Assembly: GCF_010993775.1 (NCBI RefSeq)
Contig: NZ_WOTO01000012.1
Coordinates: forward strand, 1-64,000
Length of the DNA: 64,000 nt
Source: Fodinicola feengrottensis
Lineage (GTDB): Bacteria > Actinomycetota > Actinomycetes > Mycobacteriales > HKI-0501
Reading direction: 5' to 3'
Under the pieces are notes generated by a model. The model was not told the origin of the DNA. It saw only the letters and a list, made by a program, of their open reading frames with translations, and did no database searches. Positions within the stretch are counted from its first letter, which is position 1. Each line of letters begins with the position of its first letter. The position numbers were made by a program, and so were the translations under genes. This document shows positions 38,976-48,462 of this stretch, one piece after another.

Positions 38976-39989
38976 ATGACCGAGATTCACTTCCGGAAAG
39001 TGGTCGTCGACCGGTTCGGCGGGCCTGAGGTCCTGCGTACGGTCGAGACGACCCTGGCCGCGCCGCCTCCTGGGCACGTACGGCTGAAAGTCCTCGCGAT
39101 CGGCGTCGGCTTCACCGACCTGATGGCGCGAAGCGGCGAATATTTGTTGCAGCGCAAGGTTCCTTTCAGCCCCGGCTACGAGCTGGTCGGTGAGGTGGTG
39201 GACACCGGGTCCAATGTAGACCTGGCTCCAGGTGTCCGGGTTGCCGTCTCTCTCCCCGAAATGGGCGCGTACGCCGAGTACGTCACGCTGCCAGCGTGGC
39301 TGGCCGTGCCGGTGCCAACTGGTCTCGACACCGTCGTCGCCGCCACCATCCCACTCGACTACCTGACTGCTTTGAGTGTGCTGGAAACACATGCACGTGT
39401 CGGTGCGGGTGATCCGGTGCTGATCCAGGGCGCCGGTGGTGGGGTCGGGCAGGCGCTCAGCCAGCTGGGAAAACTGAAGGGCCTGCGGATGTACGGCACG
39501 GCCTCGGCGGAGGGCAGCGCGCAACGGCTGGCGCGTACCGGCGTCCGGTTCATCGACTATCGCCGGGACGATTTCGTTGCGAGGATGAGGGAATTCGAGC
39601 CCGGTGGCGTCCAGGCGGTGTTCGACCACATTGGTGGCGGCAACCTGCGTAAGGGATATCGGCTGCTCAAACCCGGCGGGGTGTTGGTGAGTTACGCCTT
39701 CGCCGGACGGCCTGGTCACATGGTCGGTGACACCGTGCGAGGTGGTGCGCGCGTACAGCTGATGGGTCTCCTGCCGGGAAAACGAACCGGCCTTTGTATG
39801 CTGCCCAAGCAGGCGCGATCCCATTCCGATTGGTATAGGGAAAGTCTGGGCCGGCTCCTCACGCTCGCGGACAAAGGTGACCTCCGACCGACGGTCGGTG
39901 CCACATTTGGCTTGGCGGAGGCGGCAAAGGCGCACCGGGCGCTGGAAGATCGCGCTGTCACTGGCAAAGTCGTGCTGGTGACCGGGTGA
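38976..39989 (+). CDS. Zinc-independent quinone/alcohol oxidoreductase (MDR family)
   Basis: Intact, 337 residues. GroES-like N-terminus with VGFTDLMARSGEY, dinucleotide fold IQGAGGGVGQALSQLG, C-terminal AKAHRALEDRAVTGKVVLVTG. It lacks the structural zinc cysteines, like NADPH:quinone reductases. GGGGAGG five bases before ATG 38976. Ten bases upstream of a MarR gene, with which it probably forms an operon controlled by the palindromes at 38907. Confidence 0.9.
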   Translation: MTEIHFRKVVVDRFGGPEVLRTVETTLAAPPPGHVRLKVLAIGVGFTDLMARSGEYLLQRKVPFSPGYELVGEVVDTGSNVDLAPGVRVAVSLPEMGAYAEYVTLPAWLAVPVPTGLDTVVAATIPLDYLTALSVLETHARVGAGDPVLIQGAGGGVGQALSQLGKLKGLRMYGTASAEGSAQRLARTGVRFIDYRRDDFVARMREFEPGGVQAVFDHIGGGNLRKGYRLLKPGGVLVSYAFAGRPGHMVGDTVRGGARVQLMGLLPGKRTGLCMLPKQARSHSDWYRESLGRLLTLADKGDLRPTVGATFGLAEAAKAHRALEDRAVTGKVVLVTG

Positions 39990-39998
39990 GGGAGGGCC

Positions 39999-40466
39999 AT
40001 GAAAGCCGTCGAGGAGCTGCGCTATCTCGTTCTGGCCCTGCAGCGCGAAGGCAACCGGCTGCTGGCGGCGAGCCTGCGCCCGCTCGGCCTCACGCCGGCC
40101 CAGGCCGAGGTGGTCGGCATCCTCGCGACCCGGCCGCCGCTGTCCCTCAACGGCATCGGTGAGCTGCTGGTCTGCGAGTCGGGTACGAGCCCGAGCCGGA
40201 TCGTCGACCGGCTGGTCAGTGCCGGTCTCGTACGACGGGAGGGCACGCCGGCGGACCGGCGGCAAGTCCTGCTGTCGCTCACCGACCAGGGCCGTGCGCT
40301 GGCCGAGCGGGTGGCCGAGGTCGAGGACGGGTTGCACCAGGCGCTGCTGAAAAACCTCATCGGCGACCGGCCGATCGACGGCACAGTGGAGTTGTTGAGG
40401 GAGCTGGCGTCCGGTTTTCCGGCGGGACAGGCGATCCAACGCCGAAAAGGCGGCGCCGCTAATTGA
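39999..40466 (+). CDS. MarR-family transcriptional regulator
   Basis: Intact, 155 residues. Winged helix: LNGIGELLVCESGTSPSRIVDRLVSAGLVRRE and wing GTPADRRQVLLSLTDQG. Second gene of the operon with the quinone oxidoreductase, likely repressing it. Confidence 0.9.
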   Translation: MKAVEELRYLVLALQREGNRLLAASLRPLGLTPAQAEVVGILATRPPLSLNGIGELLVCESGTSPSRIVDRLVSAGLVRREGTPADRRQVLLSLTDQGRALAERVAEVEDGLHQALLKNLIGDRPIDGTVELLRELASGFPAGQAIQRRKGGAAN

Positions 40467-40521
40467 CATGCCGATTCACCGGTTCCCGTGCCAAGATAGA
40501 CGGCAAATGGGAGAACCTTCT

Positions 40522-41982
40522 TTGAACACGAACATCTCAAAAACACTGGCACGGCCGAGATCGAGCTGGACGACTGGTCCCTCGAAGAGGAGCCCGTCCA
40601 GGAGTCCGGCTTCGACGGCGACCAGCTGGACCTTGCCGAGCGCCACGCGCTTCGCCGGGTCAGCGGTCTGTCGACCGAGCTCGAAGACGTCACCGAGGTC
40701 GAGTATCGGCAGCTCCGGCTGGAGCGGGTCGTGCTGGTCGGCATCTGGACCAGCGGCACGGCCGAAGAGGCCGACAACTCGATGACCGAGCTCGCCGCAC
40801 TGGCCGAGACGGCCGGCTCACAGGTCCTGGAGGGCCTGCTGCTGCAGCGTCGCGGCAAGCCTGACGCAGCGACGTACCTGGGCTCGGGCAAGGCCCGCGA
40901 GGTGCGCGAGGTGGTGCTCGCGACCGGCGCTGACACCGTCATCTGTGACGGCGAGCTGGCTCCTTCGCAGCGCCGCCAGCTGGAGGACATCGTTGGCGTC
41001 AAGGTCATTGACCGGACCGCGCTGATCCTGACATTTTCGCGCAGCACGCGAAGAGCCGGGAGGGCAAGGCGCAGGTCGAGCTGGCTCAGCTGGAATACTG
41101 CTGCTGCCGCGACTGCGCGGTTGGGGTGAGTCGCTGTCCCGGCAGGCCGGTGGTCGGGTCGGTGCGGCCGGCGGCGGCATCGGCGGCCGTGGTCCCGGTG
41201 AGACCAAGATCGAGCTGGACCGGCGGCGGATCCACAAGCGGGTTTCCAAGCTGCGGCAGGAGATCGCCGCGATCAAGACGGTCCGTACCACCAAGCGCGC
41301 CAGCCGCAAGCGCAGTGAGGTCCCGGGCGTGGCGATCGCCGGCTACACCAATGCCGGCAAGTCCAGCCTGCTCAACCGGATCACCGGCGCCGGCGTGCTG
41401 GTCGAGGACGCGCTCTTCGCGACCCTGGACGCGACCACCCGGCGGTCCCGGATGAGCGACGGCCGGGAGTACACGCTGTCGGACACCGTCGGGTTCGTAC
41501 GCCATCTGCCGCACCAGCTGATCGAGGCGTTCCGCTCGACGCTGGACGAGGTGGCGGACGCCGACCTGCTCGTCCATGTCGTCGACGGCTCGCATCCGGA
41601 CCCAGGGTCGCAGATCTCCGCGGTCCGGGAGGTGCTCGCCGACATCGACGCGCTGACCGTGCCGGAGCTGCTGGTCGTCAACAAGATCGACGCGACCGCG
41701 CCGGAGACACTGCTCAAGCTGCGCTCGGAGCTGCCGAACGCGGTGTTCTGCTCGGCGCGTACGGGCGAGGGCATCGACGAGCTGCTCGCGGTCATCGAGG
41801 AGCGGCTGCCGCACCCGGCGGTCGAGGTGCGGGCGGTCGTCCCGTACGACCGCGGGGACCTGATGCACCGGCTGCACGAGCACGGCGAGGTGCTCTCCAC
41901 CGAGCACACCGACACCGGCACCGCGGTCCACGCCCGAGTCGCCGGCTGGCTCGCCCACGAGCTGGCCGCCTACACCGCCTAG
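40522..41982 (+). CDS. hflX: GTPase HflX, frame broken
   Basis: Ribosome-splitting GTPase. N-terminal domain GGTAEEAD-like stretch GIWTSGTAEEADNSMTELA and YLGSGKAREV, linker GGRGPGETKIELDRRRI, then the G domain: AGYTNAGKSSLLN, DTVGFVRHLPHQL, NKIDAT. One A is missing from the run near 40538, and further breaks occur near 41028 and 41100 before the intact G domain to 41982. TTG 40522 follows GGGAGAA; ATG 40507 in the same frame is an alternative. About 487 residues, normal. Confidence 0.92.
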
Positions 41983-42026
41983 CTTTTTCACCGCATCGAC
42001 GCGATGCGTGCGGATATCCGTTACGG

Positions 42027-42099
42027 CGGCGCGAAACTGTCGTACCCCCCTGTATAAATTGGCCCCCACCCAGATCGGGTGGGGGGTGGGTTTGAGGAC
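42027..42099 (+). repeat. Second copy of element R2 (left part) with T-run
   Basis: GGCGCGAAACTGTCGTACCCC, AAATT.GCCCCCACCCAG and TTTGAGGAC recur here as at 4197-4270. The hairpin CCCCCACCC (42063-42071) / GGGTGGGGG (42077-42085) is followed, 26 bases later, by ten T at 42112-42121, so it could also end hflX transcription. The right terminal repeat seen at 4350 is not found. Confidence 0.7.
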
Positions 42100-42200
42100 G
42101 CGCGTAGGCGATTTTTTTTTTGCGTTTCTTGAGGTTTCTGGGGCCGTTGGGGCTGTACGTGCTGGAGTGGCTCGTTCCCGCTGGTGTTGATCTTGGAAGC

Positions 42201-42280
42201 TGGTCTTGGTCGTTGAGTGCGGAACAATGTCCCGCAGTCGATGTCGAGTGCGGGACATTGTGCTGTACTCGATGAGACAT
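42201..42280 (+). repeat. Dispersed double-hairpin repeat, divergent copy D (family R1)
   Basis: GTTGAGTGCGGAACAATGTCCC then GTCGAGTGCGGGACATTGTG follow the same two-hairpin plan as copy A with about three-quarters of positions kept. It fills part of the 483-base gap after hflX together with the R2 copy; nothing else is seen there. Confidence 0.55.
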
Positions 42281-42465
42281 GGGTTGCCCAGTGGCGTTTC
42301 GCGCCGTACCGGGTATTCCGGTGGACCCTGGACAAGCGTAGGCAGCGGGGCGTTGCGGACACGGGCTTGAGAGACAGGGGAGACCTGGCCGTTCGAGTGG
42401 GCCGGGGCGGGATGCGACACTGGCGGGGAGGCATCGCGACGCGCTAGGCACTGGAGGCCGTGGGA

Positions 42466-42911
42466 ATGACGTTGACCGGATTGGGCTGGATCGTCCTGGT
42501 GGTGGTCGTCATCGGCCTCGGGATGGCGGTGCCGGCGGCGTCGGCATCTTCCGGCACCGGCAGAGCGTCCAGTCGGCCGGCGGTTCGGCGCCCCGGCAGT
42601 CCGCCGGTTCGTACAACCGGGCCGCGCCGAACCGGGCGACCCCGAACCGGGCGCCGAACCGGCACGACCACTCTGCGTACGACGACTACGAGAGCGACCG
42701 GTACGAGCAGCGCCGCGGCGCGGAGCACGACGACCAGCACGAACCCTTCGGCCGCAACCGCTCCGGCGCGGTGACCCGGACCTGGGTGCCTGGTGGCGGC
42801 GACCCGATGAACGACGAGACCGCTGTCATCCCGCGCTACGTCGAGGACGAGCCGCCGCCACCGCCCCAGCGCCGCGGCAACCCTCGCGCGCCCCGCGACG
42901 ACCGCTGGTAA
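42466..42911 (+). CDS. Small single-pass membrane protein with Arg/Asn/Gln-rich tail, frame broken
   Basis: Not recognised. ATG 42466 (MTLTGLGWIVLVVVVIGLGM) gives one membrane helix. Near 42530 the frame changes; the tail then reads ARSAYDDYE-like charged sequence (HDHSAYDDYESDRYEQRRG), AVTRTWVPGGGDPMNDETAVIP and ends PRAPRDDRW at 42911. About 148 residues. Probably a membrane-tethered, disordered cytoplasmic protein. Confidence 0.6.
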
Positions 42912-42944
42912 ACAAGCTGGTAAACAAGCGGCTGGTAGCCAAAC

Positions 42945-43686
42945 TCAGGTGATGTCGCGGCGCAGCGTGGTACGGGTCGCGACGAGGGTGAGTGCGGCGA
43001 CGTAGGCCAGGAAGAGCGCGGCGCCGGCCCATCGGGATCGGGAGCAGGTCCACACCCGGCAGGTGCCAGCCCAGGAGAGCCTTCTCGGCCCCACTAGGCA
43101 GCCATTTCCCGACCGCTGGCAAGAAGAAGACCAGCAGGAACTCGGCGTAGTAGAACCATCCGAAGGCCAGCGACACGGCGACGATCTGTTGGCGTACGAG
43201 CGCGCCGATGGCCAACCCCAACAGCGTGTAGAGCGTGCTGCCCACCACGCATCCCACCAGGATCGCCGGCACGTCCGCCTCGAAGACCTGCTTGCCGGCG
43301 GAAGCCAGGGACACGGCCGCGGTGACCGCGGTCGCCGCCGCCGCGACGGCCGAGATCAGCAGACCGGTCAACGCGTACGCGACCGCCTTGGCGGCCAGCA
43401 CCCGCTCGCGTACGGGCGACGCCAGGAAGGCCCAGGTCACGGTCTGGTGCCGGTATTCCCCGGTGGTCCCGAGGATGCCGAAAATCAGCAGAAACAAGTA
43501 GCTCTGCTGTGCCATCTGGTAGATCCCGGCGATCCGGTCGTGCGCCGTCTCGCCGGGGCTCGGTTTCAGCACGAAGACATCAAGGATCGTCCATAAGACA
43601 CAGAAAATCACCGCGCCCGCGGCGAGGATCCAGCTGCTGCGGACCGAGCGGATCTTCAAAAACTCGGCGCGTACGAGATCGTTCAC
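42945..43686 (-). CDS. ABC transporter permease (ABC-2 type), frame broken near end
   Basis: About 247 residues, six membrane helices. Starts MNDLVRAEFLKIRSVRSSW, typical of ABC-2 permeases; GTTGEYRHQTVTWAFLASPVR is the conserved cytoplasmic loop. A base is lost near 43030; the other frame finishes the last helix (GAALFLAYVAALTLVATR) and stops at 42945. Start overlaps the ATPase stop (ATGA). Substrate unknown; such pairs often export peptides or drugs. Confidence 0.85.
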
Positions 43687-44393
43687 CGGGCCACCGCCGC
43701 CCGGGTCAGGTCCAGGAACGCCTGCTCCAGGCTGCCGCCGGCGGTCAGCTCGGCCAGCGTGCCGGTCGCCAGCAGCCGGCCGGCGGCGACGATCACCACG
43801 TGATCGGCTACCTGCTCGACCTCGGTGAGGACGTGGCTGGAGACCAGTACGGTCCGGCCCTGGCCGGCGAGATCGCGTAGGAACGATCGCATCCAGTGCA
43901 TGCCGTCCGGGTCCAGTCCGTTGCCTGGCTCATCGAGAATGAGCAGGTCAGGACGGCCGAGCAGAGCAGTGGCCAGGGCCAGCCGCTGCCGCATACCCAG
44001 CGAGAAACCGCCGACCCGGCGGTCCGCCACCGAGGTCAGGTCCACCTCGGCCAGTGCCTCCTCGGCGCGCTTGGCCGGCAGCCCGCCGGCCGCACAGTGC
44101 GCCAGCAGGTGTGTACGGGCCGACCGGCCGGGATGGAAGGCGCTGGCCTCCAGCACCGCACCGACGGCCCTGAGCGGGTCCTTCAGGTCGCGGTACGGCC
44201 GCCCGGCGATCGTCGCGGAGCCGCTGGTCGGTCGTACCAACCCGAGGATCATCCGCAGCGTCGTGGTCTTGCCGGCTCCGTTGGGGCCCAGAAATCCGGT
44301 GACCGCGCCGGGCTGGACGGTGAACGAGAGGTCGTCGACGGCTCGTACCCGCCCGAAGGTCTTGCCGAGGTGCGAAACGGTGATTGCTGTCAT
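43683..44393 (-). CDS. ABC transporter ATP-binding protein
   Basis: Intact, 236 residues. Walker A GPNGAGKTTT, Q-loop region VLEASAFHPGRSARTHL, signature FSLGMRQRLALA, Walker B LLILDEPGNGLDPDG, switch VSSHVLTEVEQ. Close to the BcrA/drug-antibiotic exporter ATPases that use the motif EASAFHPGRSAR. Partner is the permease downstream. Divergent from a histidine kinase that may sense the exported compound. Confidence 0.9.
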   Translation of the reverse strand: MTAITVSHLGKTFGRVRAVDDLSFTVQPGAVTGFLGPNGAGKTTTLRMILGLVRPTSGSATIAGRPYRDLKDPLRAVGAVLEASAFHPGRSARTHLLAHCAAGGLPAKRAEEALAEVDLTSVADRRVGGFSLGMRQRLALATALLGRPDLLILDEPGNGLDPDGMHWMRSFLRDLAGQGRTVLVSSHVLTEVEQVADHVVIVAAGRLLATGTLAELTAGGSLEQAFLDLTRAAVAR

Positions 44394-44523
44394 GGCAATG
44401 ACGATGGCGAAACCGGCCGCTTAGCACGTGGTCCCGCGAGTGGACTTCGCGACGCGACCGGGTGGACTCCGTCTCCACCCGTGATCCGATGGGCGCCCCG
44501 GGCGCGCCGCCATACTGTGAGTT

Positions 44524-45640
44524 GTGGCATTCAAGGTCCCGCGGCTGCGTCCGGCCCTACTGACGCTTGGGCTGGTCTACGGGTTGGTCGGCGCGGCCGC
44601 CGCGGCGATCCCGCCGTACGAGGTGCGAGGTGTGCGCGGAGCCGCCGCGGTCGTGCTGCTGACCGCGATCGCGACCCTCGGGTACGGCGGTGGAGTGCTC
44701 GGCCCGGCGCGCTGGAAGACGGTCTTGTTGCTGGTGGCGACGGTGGCGGCCAGCGGCCTGAACGTGATCAGTCCGTACACCGGACTGGCCTTCGCTTTCA
44801 CCCTCCCATGGGTGGCGGCGGTGGTGGTCCGGCTGTGGAGCCTCGTGGTGGTGTCGCTGGTGGGCGTCGCGGTCACCAGCGTCACGCTGTTCCTCGGTGG
44901 CGTGCCGGAGTCGACGAATTTCGGCATCACGATGGGTCTACTGTTTACCGGTGCCTTCGCGGTGGCCATCGAACAAGTGGTGGCCGCTCGCCGGCAGACC
45001 GAGATCGCGGCCCGGGCCCGGGCCGGCGAGGCGGTGCTGGCCGAGCGGCAGCGCCTTGCCCGCGAGATGCACGATCTGCTGGCGCACACGCTGTCCGCGC
45101 AGATCGTGCATCTGGAGGGCGCTCGGCTTCTTATGGAACACGGAGATCGGCAGGAACAGGCTCTGCAGCAGGTGACCCGGGCGGTCCGGCTGGCTCGCGA
45201 CGGGCTGGATGAGACCAAACGCGCGCTGGAGGCGCTGCGCGGCGATGATCTGCGGGTGACCGACCGGTTGGAAATGCTGGCGGGCGAGTTCCGTGCGGTC
45301 AACGATGGGCAGTTGGCGCTGGACATTGCCTTGGAACCGGAGTCGCTGGCCGCCGAGGGGCGGTGGGCGATCGTACGGACGGCCCAGGAGGCGCTGACGA
45401 ACGTACGCAAGCACGCGGCCGGCGCGAGCGTCGCGGTCCGGCTCCGCTGCGTCGGCACGTGGTGCGAGCTGGAGGTCACCGATTCCGGCGGCCGGCCCGG
45501 CGACCTCGCGGACACCGGTGCCGGCTTCGCTGACCGGCATGCGAGAGCGCGCCGAGCTGATCGGCGGGTCGCTGCTGGCCGACCGGTCCGGCGATGGCTT
45601 TCGGGTACGCCTGCGGGTGCCGCTGGGAGACCCCGGATGA
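44524..45640 (+). CDS. NarL-type sensor histidine kinase, frameshift near C-terminus
   Basis: About 372 residues. Four to five membrane helices (residues 10-150), dimerisation motif AREMHDLLAHTLSAQIVHLEG with the phospho-histidine, and the ATP N-box AQEALTNVRKHA. The frame breaks near 45525; the conserved end GMRERAELIGGSLLADRSG continues in the other frame to stop 45638-45640. A TACTGT -10 at 44513-44518 places the transcript start at the GTG (leaderless). As given the sequence reads as one 650-residue kinase-regulator fusion, an artefact of the missing base. Confidence 0.88.
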
Positions 45641-46476
45641 CCGGCCCGGCCCGGGTCGTGGTGGTCGACGACCAGACCGTCGTACGCGAGGGGCTCGTAC
45701 TGATCCTCGGGCTGCTGGCCGGTGTCGAGGTGGTCGGCACCGCGGCGGACGGCGAGCAGGCCGTCCGGCTGGTCGCCGACAAGCAGCCTGATGTCGCCCT
45801 TATGGACCTGCGGATGCCGCGGATGGACGGCGTGGAGGCGACTCGGCGGATCCGTACGCACCATCCGGGCACCCAGGTGGTGGTGCTCACCACCTACTCC
45901 GACGACGAGTCGGTGTTGGCCGCGCTGCGGGCCGGCGCCCGCGGCTTCCTCACCAAGGACGCGCATCCGGACGAGATCGCCCGCGCGATCTGGGTCGTAC
46001 GAGACGGGGACGCGCAGTTCGATCCGGCCGTGCAGCGCCGGCTGGTGGACGCGCTCGCGGCCGCCGAGCCGGTCGCGCCGGACGGCCTGACCGCCCGCGA
46101 GGTGCAGGTGCTGGCCATGATCGCGGCCGGCAAGTCCAATGTGGAGATCGCCGCCGAGCTGTTTATTTCCGCCGCTACCGTCAAAACGCACATCAACAAC
46201 CTGTTCGCGAAGGCTGGCCTGCGGGACCGCGCGCAGGCCGTCGCCTACGCCTTCGCGCATGGTCTCAGCGATCCGCGATCCGCAGCCGCCGCCCCGCTCG
46301 CGCTGAACCTGTTCGTCTGGAACATTTTCGTAACACCGGACGTGGCACGATGCGGCGCGGGAGGAATCACTGGATGCGCGTACTTGTCGCTGAAGACCAA
46401 ACCGTGTTGGCCGATCTGGTGGGGGAGGGGCTGCGCCGGGAGTCTTTTGCGGTGGACGTTTGCTATGACGGTTTAG
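45637..46476 (+). CDS. NarL/LuxR-type response regulator
   Basis: Cognate regulator of the kinase; ATG 45637 overlaps its stop (ATGA). Receiver with VVVDDQ, phospho-acceptor in ALMDLRMPRMDG, TTYSDD and TKDAHP. LuxR helix-turn-helix LTAREVQVLAMIAAGKSNVEIAAELFISAATVKTHINN. The frame stays open after the normal end (near AHGLSDPR, about 46280) and overlaps the next gene by 103 bases. A stop at 46304-46306 in another frame suggests the real product is about 220 residues and that a base is wrong here as well. Confidence 0.85.
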   Translation: MTGPARVVVVDDQTVVREGLVLILGLLAGVEVVGTAADGEQAVRLVADKQPDVALMDLRMPRMDGVEATRRIRTHHPGTQVVVLTTYSDDESVLAALRAGARGFLTKDAHPDEIARAIWVVRDGDAQFDPAVQRRLVDALAAAEPVAPDGLTAREVQVLAMIAAGKSNVEIAAELFISAATVKTHINNLFAKAGLRDRAQAVAYAFAHGLSDPRSAAAAPLALNLFVWNIFVTPDVARCGAGGITGCAYLSLKTKPCWPIWWGRGCAGSLLRWTFAMTV

Positions 46477-47027
46477 CGGCTGACGAGCTGCTCACGGTGA
46501 ACGCGTACGACGTGGCCGTCCTGGACCGCGACCTGCCCGGCCGGGGCGGCGACGAGCTGTGCGCTGGCATTGTCGCGTCCGGCGGCTTCACCAGGGTGTT
46601 GATGCTGACCGCCGCGGCCAGTCTCGGGGAGCGGGTGAGCGGGCTCAACCTGGGCGCCGACGACTACCTGACCAAACCGTTCGAGTTTCCCGAGCTGGTG
46701 GCGCGGATCCGGGCGCTGGGACGGCGTTCGCATCGGGCCGTACCCGCCGTCCTGACAGCCGGTGACGTGGTCCTGGACCCGGCCCGGCACACGGTCAGCC
46801 GCGCCGGAATGGACATCCGGCTGTCGCCGCGGGAATTCGGCGTACTCGAAGTTCTGTTGCGGTCACAGGGAAACGTGGTGAGCGCGGAGGATTTGCTGGA
46901 GCAGGTCTGGGACCTGAACGCCGACCCGTTCACCGGCACGGTCCGGGTGGTGATGTCCCGGCTGCGGACGAAACTGGGAACGCCGGCGGTGATCCAGACC
47001 ATCCCCGGAGTCGGATACCGGATCTGA
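46374..47027 (+). CDS. OmpR-type response regulator
   Basis: Intact, 217 residues. ATG 46374 has GGAGGAAT seven bases upstream. Receiver with AEDQ, phospho-acceptor in VLDRDLPGRGGDE, LTAAAS and DYLTKPFEFPELVARI; winged-helix output domain RLSPREFGVLEVLLRSQGNVVS and TVRVVMSRLRTKLG. No kinase follows. The only OmpR-type kinase in the window is at 52058, beyond the protease and the export operon; I infer they are partners. Confidence 0.9.
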   Translation: MRVLVAEDQTVLADLVGEGLRRESFAVDVCYDGLAADELLTVNAYDVAVLDRDLPGRGGDELCAGIVASGGFTRVLMLTAAASLGERVSGLNLGADDYLTKPFEFPELVARIRALGRRSHRAVPAVLTAGDVVLDPARHTVSRAGMDIRLSPREFGVLEVLLRSQGNVVSAEDLLEQVWDLNADPFTGTVRVVMSRLRTKLGTPAVIQTIPGVGYRI

Positions 47028-47029
47028 CC

Positions 47030-47056
47030 GGCGGCTGGCGAGATCCGCCAGCCGCC
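47030..47056. terminator. Perfect 11-bp hairpin between convergent genes
   Basis: Arms 47030-47040 and 47046-47056 with a 5-base loop, between the response regulator and the sedolisin gene. Confidence 0.75.
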
Positions 47057-47062
47057 CGACGG

Positions 47063-48355
47063 TCAGTGCTGTTTTAGTAGCGCTGGTACGAAAATGGCTG
47101 CGTCAATGGTGCCCCATCCGGACACCACGTCGAAACCTGGGGTAGCCGCGAATCCGGGAACGTCACCGTAGTTGTTGTTTCCGGTCGTCACGTCGACAAT
47201 GCCGGCCTTGAGGCCCTTCGGGCCGAGCTGGTAGAGCTTGCGGTTGAGGTCCCCAAGGGGCTTGCCGTGGTTGGACTGGGTGGCCAGCGCCAGTACGCCG
47301 GCGAAAAGCGGCGTCGCCTGGGACGTACCGCTGATGCCCTCCATCGAGATGTCCGGGATGGACCGCTGGTTGCCGCCGATGATTTTCTTCACCCCGGCCT
47401 GGAAAGCGGGCCGCTGGAAGACCTTGGACAGACCCCCGCCGGTTTCCGGCCAGACCGTGTCCGGCGTCGTACGGGCGCCGGTGGAATCCAGGTGCAGCAC
47501 GGTGCCGCCGATCGCGGTCACCAGCGGATCCGAGGCCGGCCAGCCGACCGCACGGAACGGGTAGACATCCTGGCACTGGTACGCCGAGTTGACCGTGTTG
47601 CTGGTCGCGCCGCAGTCACCGGTCGCGGCGACCACCGGCACGCCGGCCAGTTTGGCCCGCCGCAGGGTCGGATCGAGCGTCTTCATCGCGTTGATCGGGG
47701 TGAAGGTGTCCTCGGTGGCGGACAGGCTCATCGAGATCACCTGGGCGAGCTTCTTCCTGACCAGGTAGTCGATCGCGGTCATCATCTCGGGCAGCCCGAC
47801 CAGGCCCTGCGTCTCGTTCACCGGAGTGGCCGCGACGATGATTTTGGCCTGCGGCGCCATCAGGTGAATCATCATGACGTCGAGGTCGGTCTCGCCGATC
47901 CAGTCCCGGCAGCCGTTGGTCGGTGCGGTCTGGTCGTTGCAGGTCGGCAACGGCCCGGCCGGAGTGAGTGTTTCGACATCGGCTGGCGGTAGCCCGTGCG
48001 AGGCGTCGAAGGTGTCGATCACCGACTTGATATCGGGATCGCCGAAGGACACGATCGTCGCCACGCTGGTGCCCAGGCCGGTGATGCCCTTGTTCCACAG
48101 GCCCTGCACGCCGTACGCCTTGACCTCCCGCGGCAGCTGACTGGCCGCTTGGCTCATCAGCCTCGCGCGGTCGGCCGGGGTGGCGCCCTGGCCGACCTGG
48201 TGCGCGAGCTGACTGAGATGCGCCTTTTGCTGCGTTTGGGTGGCGGCCGGGCTCGGCGGCGGTGCGGCGCTGGCCGGCGCGCCGGCCAGGCTCAGGGCCA
48301 CCACGGTGGCGGCCAACCCGGCCAGCGCGCTGGTCGTACGACGGTGCTGAGTCAC
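47063..48355 (-). CDS. Secreted S53 (sedolisin/kumamolisin) serine-carboxyl protease
   Basis: Intact, 430 residues. Signal peptide TTSALAGLAATVVALSLAG ends at ASA. The Glu and Asp of the S53 triad are in IGETDLDVMMIHLMAP, the oxyanion Asp in AATGDCG and the serine in GISGTSQATPLFAG. GTG 48355 is chosen because the signal peptide starts there. It lacks the large activation prodomain of classic sedolisins. Acts outside the cell. It sits between a response regulator and the ABC operon. Confidence 0.85.
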   Translation of the reverse strand: MTQHRRTTSALAGLAATVVALSLAGAPASAAPPPSPAATQTQQKAHLSQLAHQVGQGATPADRARLMSQAASQLPREVKAYGVQGLWNKGITGLGTSVATIVSFGDPDIKSVIDTFDASHGLPPADVETLTPAGPLPTCNDQTAPTNGCRDWIGETDLDVMMIHLMAPQAKIIVAATPVNETQGLVGLPEMMTAIDYLVRKKLAQVISMSLSATEDTFTPINAMKTLDPTLRRAKLAGVPVVAATGDCGATSNTVNSAYQCQDVYPFRAVGWPASDPLVTAIGGTVLHLDSTGARTTPDTVWPETGGGLSKVFQRPAFQAGVKKIIGGNQRSIPDISMEGISGTSQATPLFAGVLALATQSNHGKPLGDLNRKLYQLGPKGLKAGIVDVTTGNNNYGDVPGFAATPGFDVVSGWGTIDAAIFVPALLKQH

Positions 48356-48462
48356 TCTGGGCCCATCCTCTACTGGTCGTCGGCGACTGCGGGCGACTTT
48401 ACGGCCACCTTTGTCCAGGACGAACAGTGTGCAAGGATTTTTAAGAGTCCAATAAGGGACAA

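Noticed and set aside
38877..40469. 530-residue minus-strand ORF opposite the quinone oxidoreductase and marR
   Set aside because: Mirror of two intact, recognisable genes; high GC keeps the antisense frame open.
42012..42120. Cobalamin or other riboswitch before 42466 or nrdJ
   Set aside because: No conserved B12-box or other aptamer core found; the structure is explained by the R2 hairpin.
41086..42420. 444-residue minus-strand ORF over hflX and the repeats
   Set aside because: Shadow of the HflX G domain that continues into repeat sequence.
44524..46476. Hybrid histidine kinase-response regulator fusion
   Set aside because: Produced by one missing base; separate stop and start codons for the two proteins are present.
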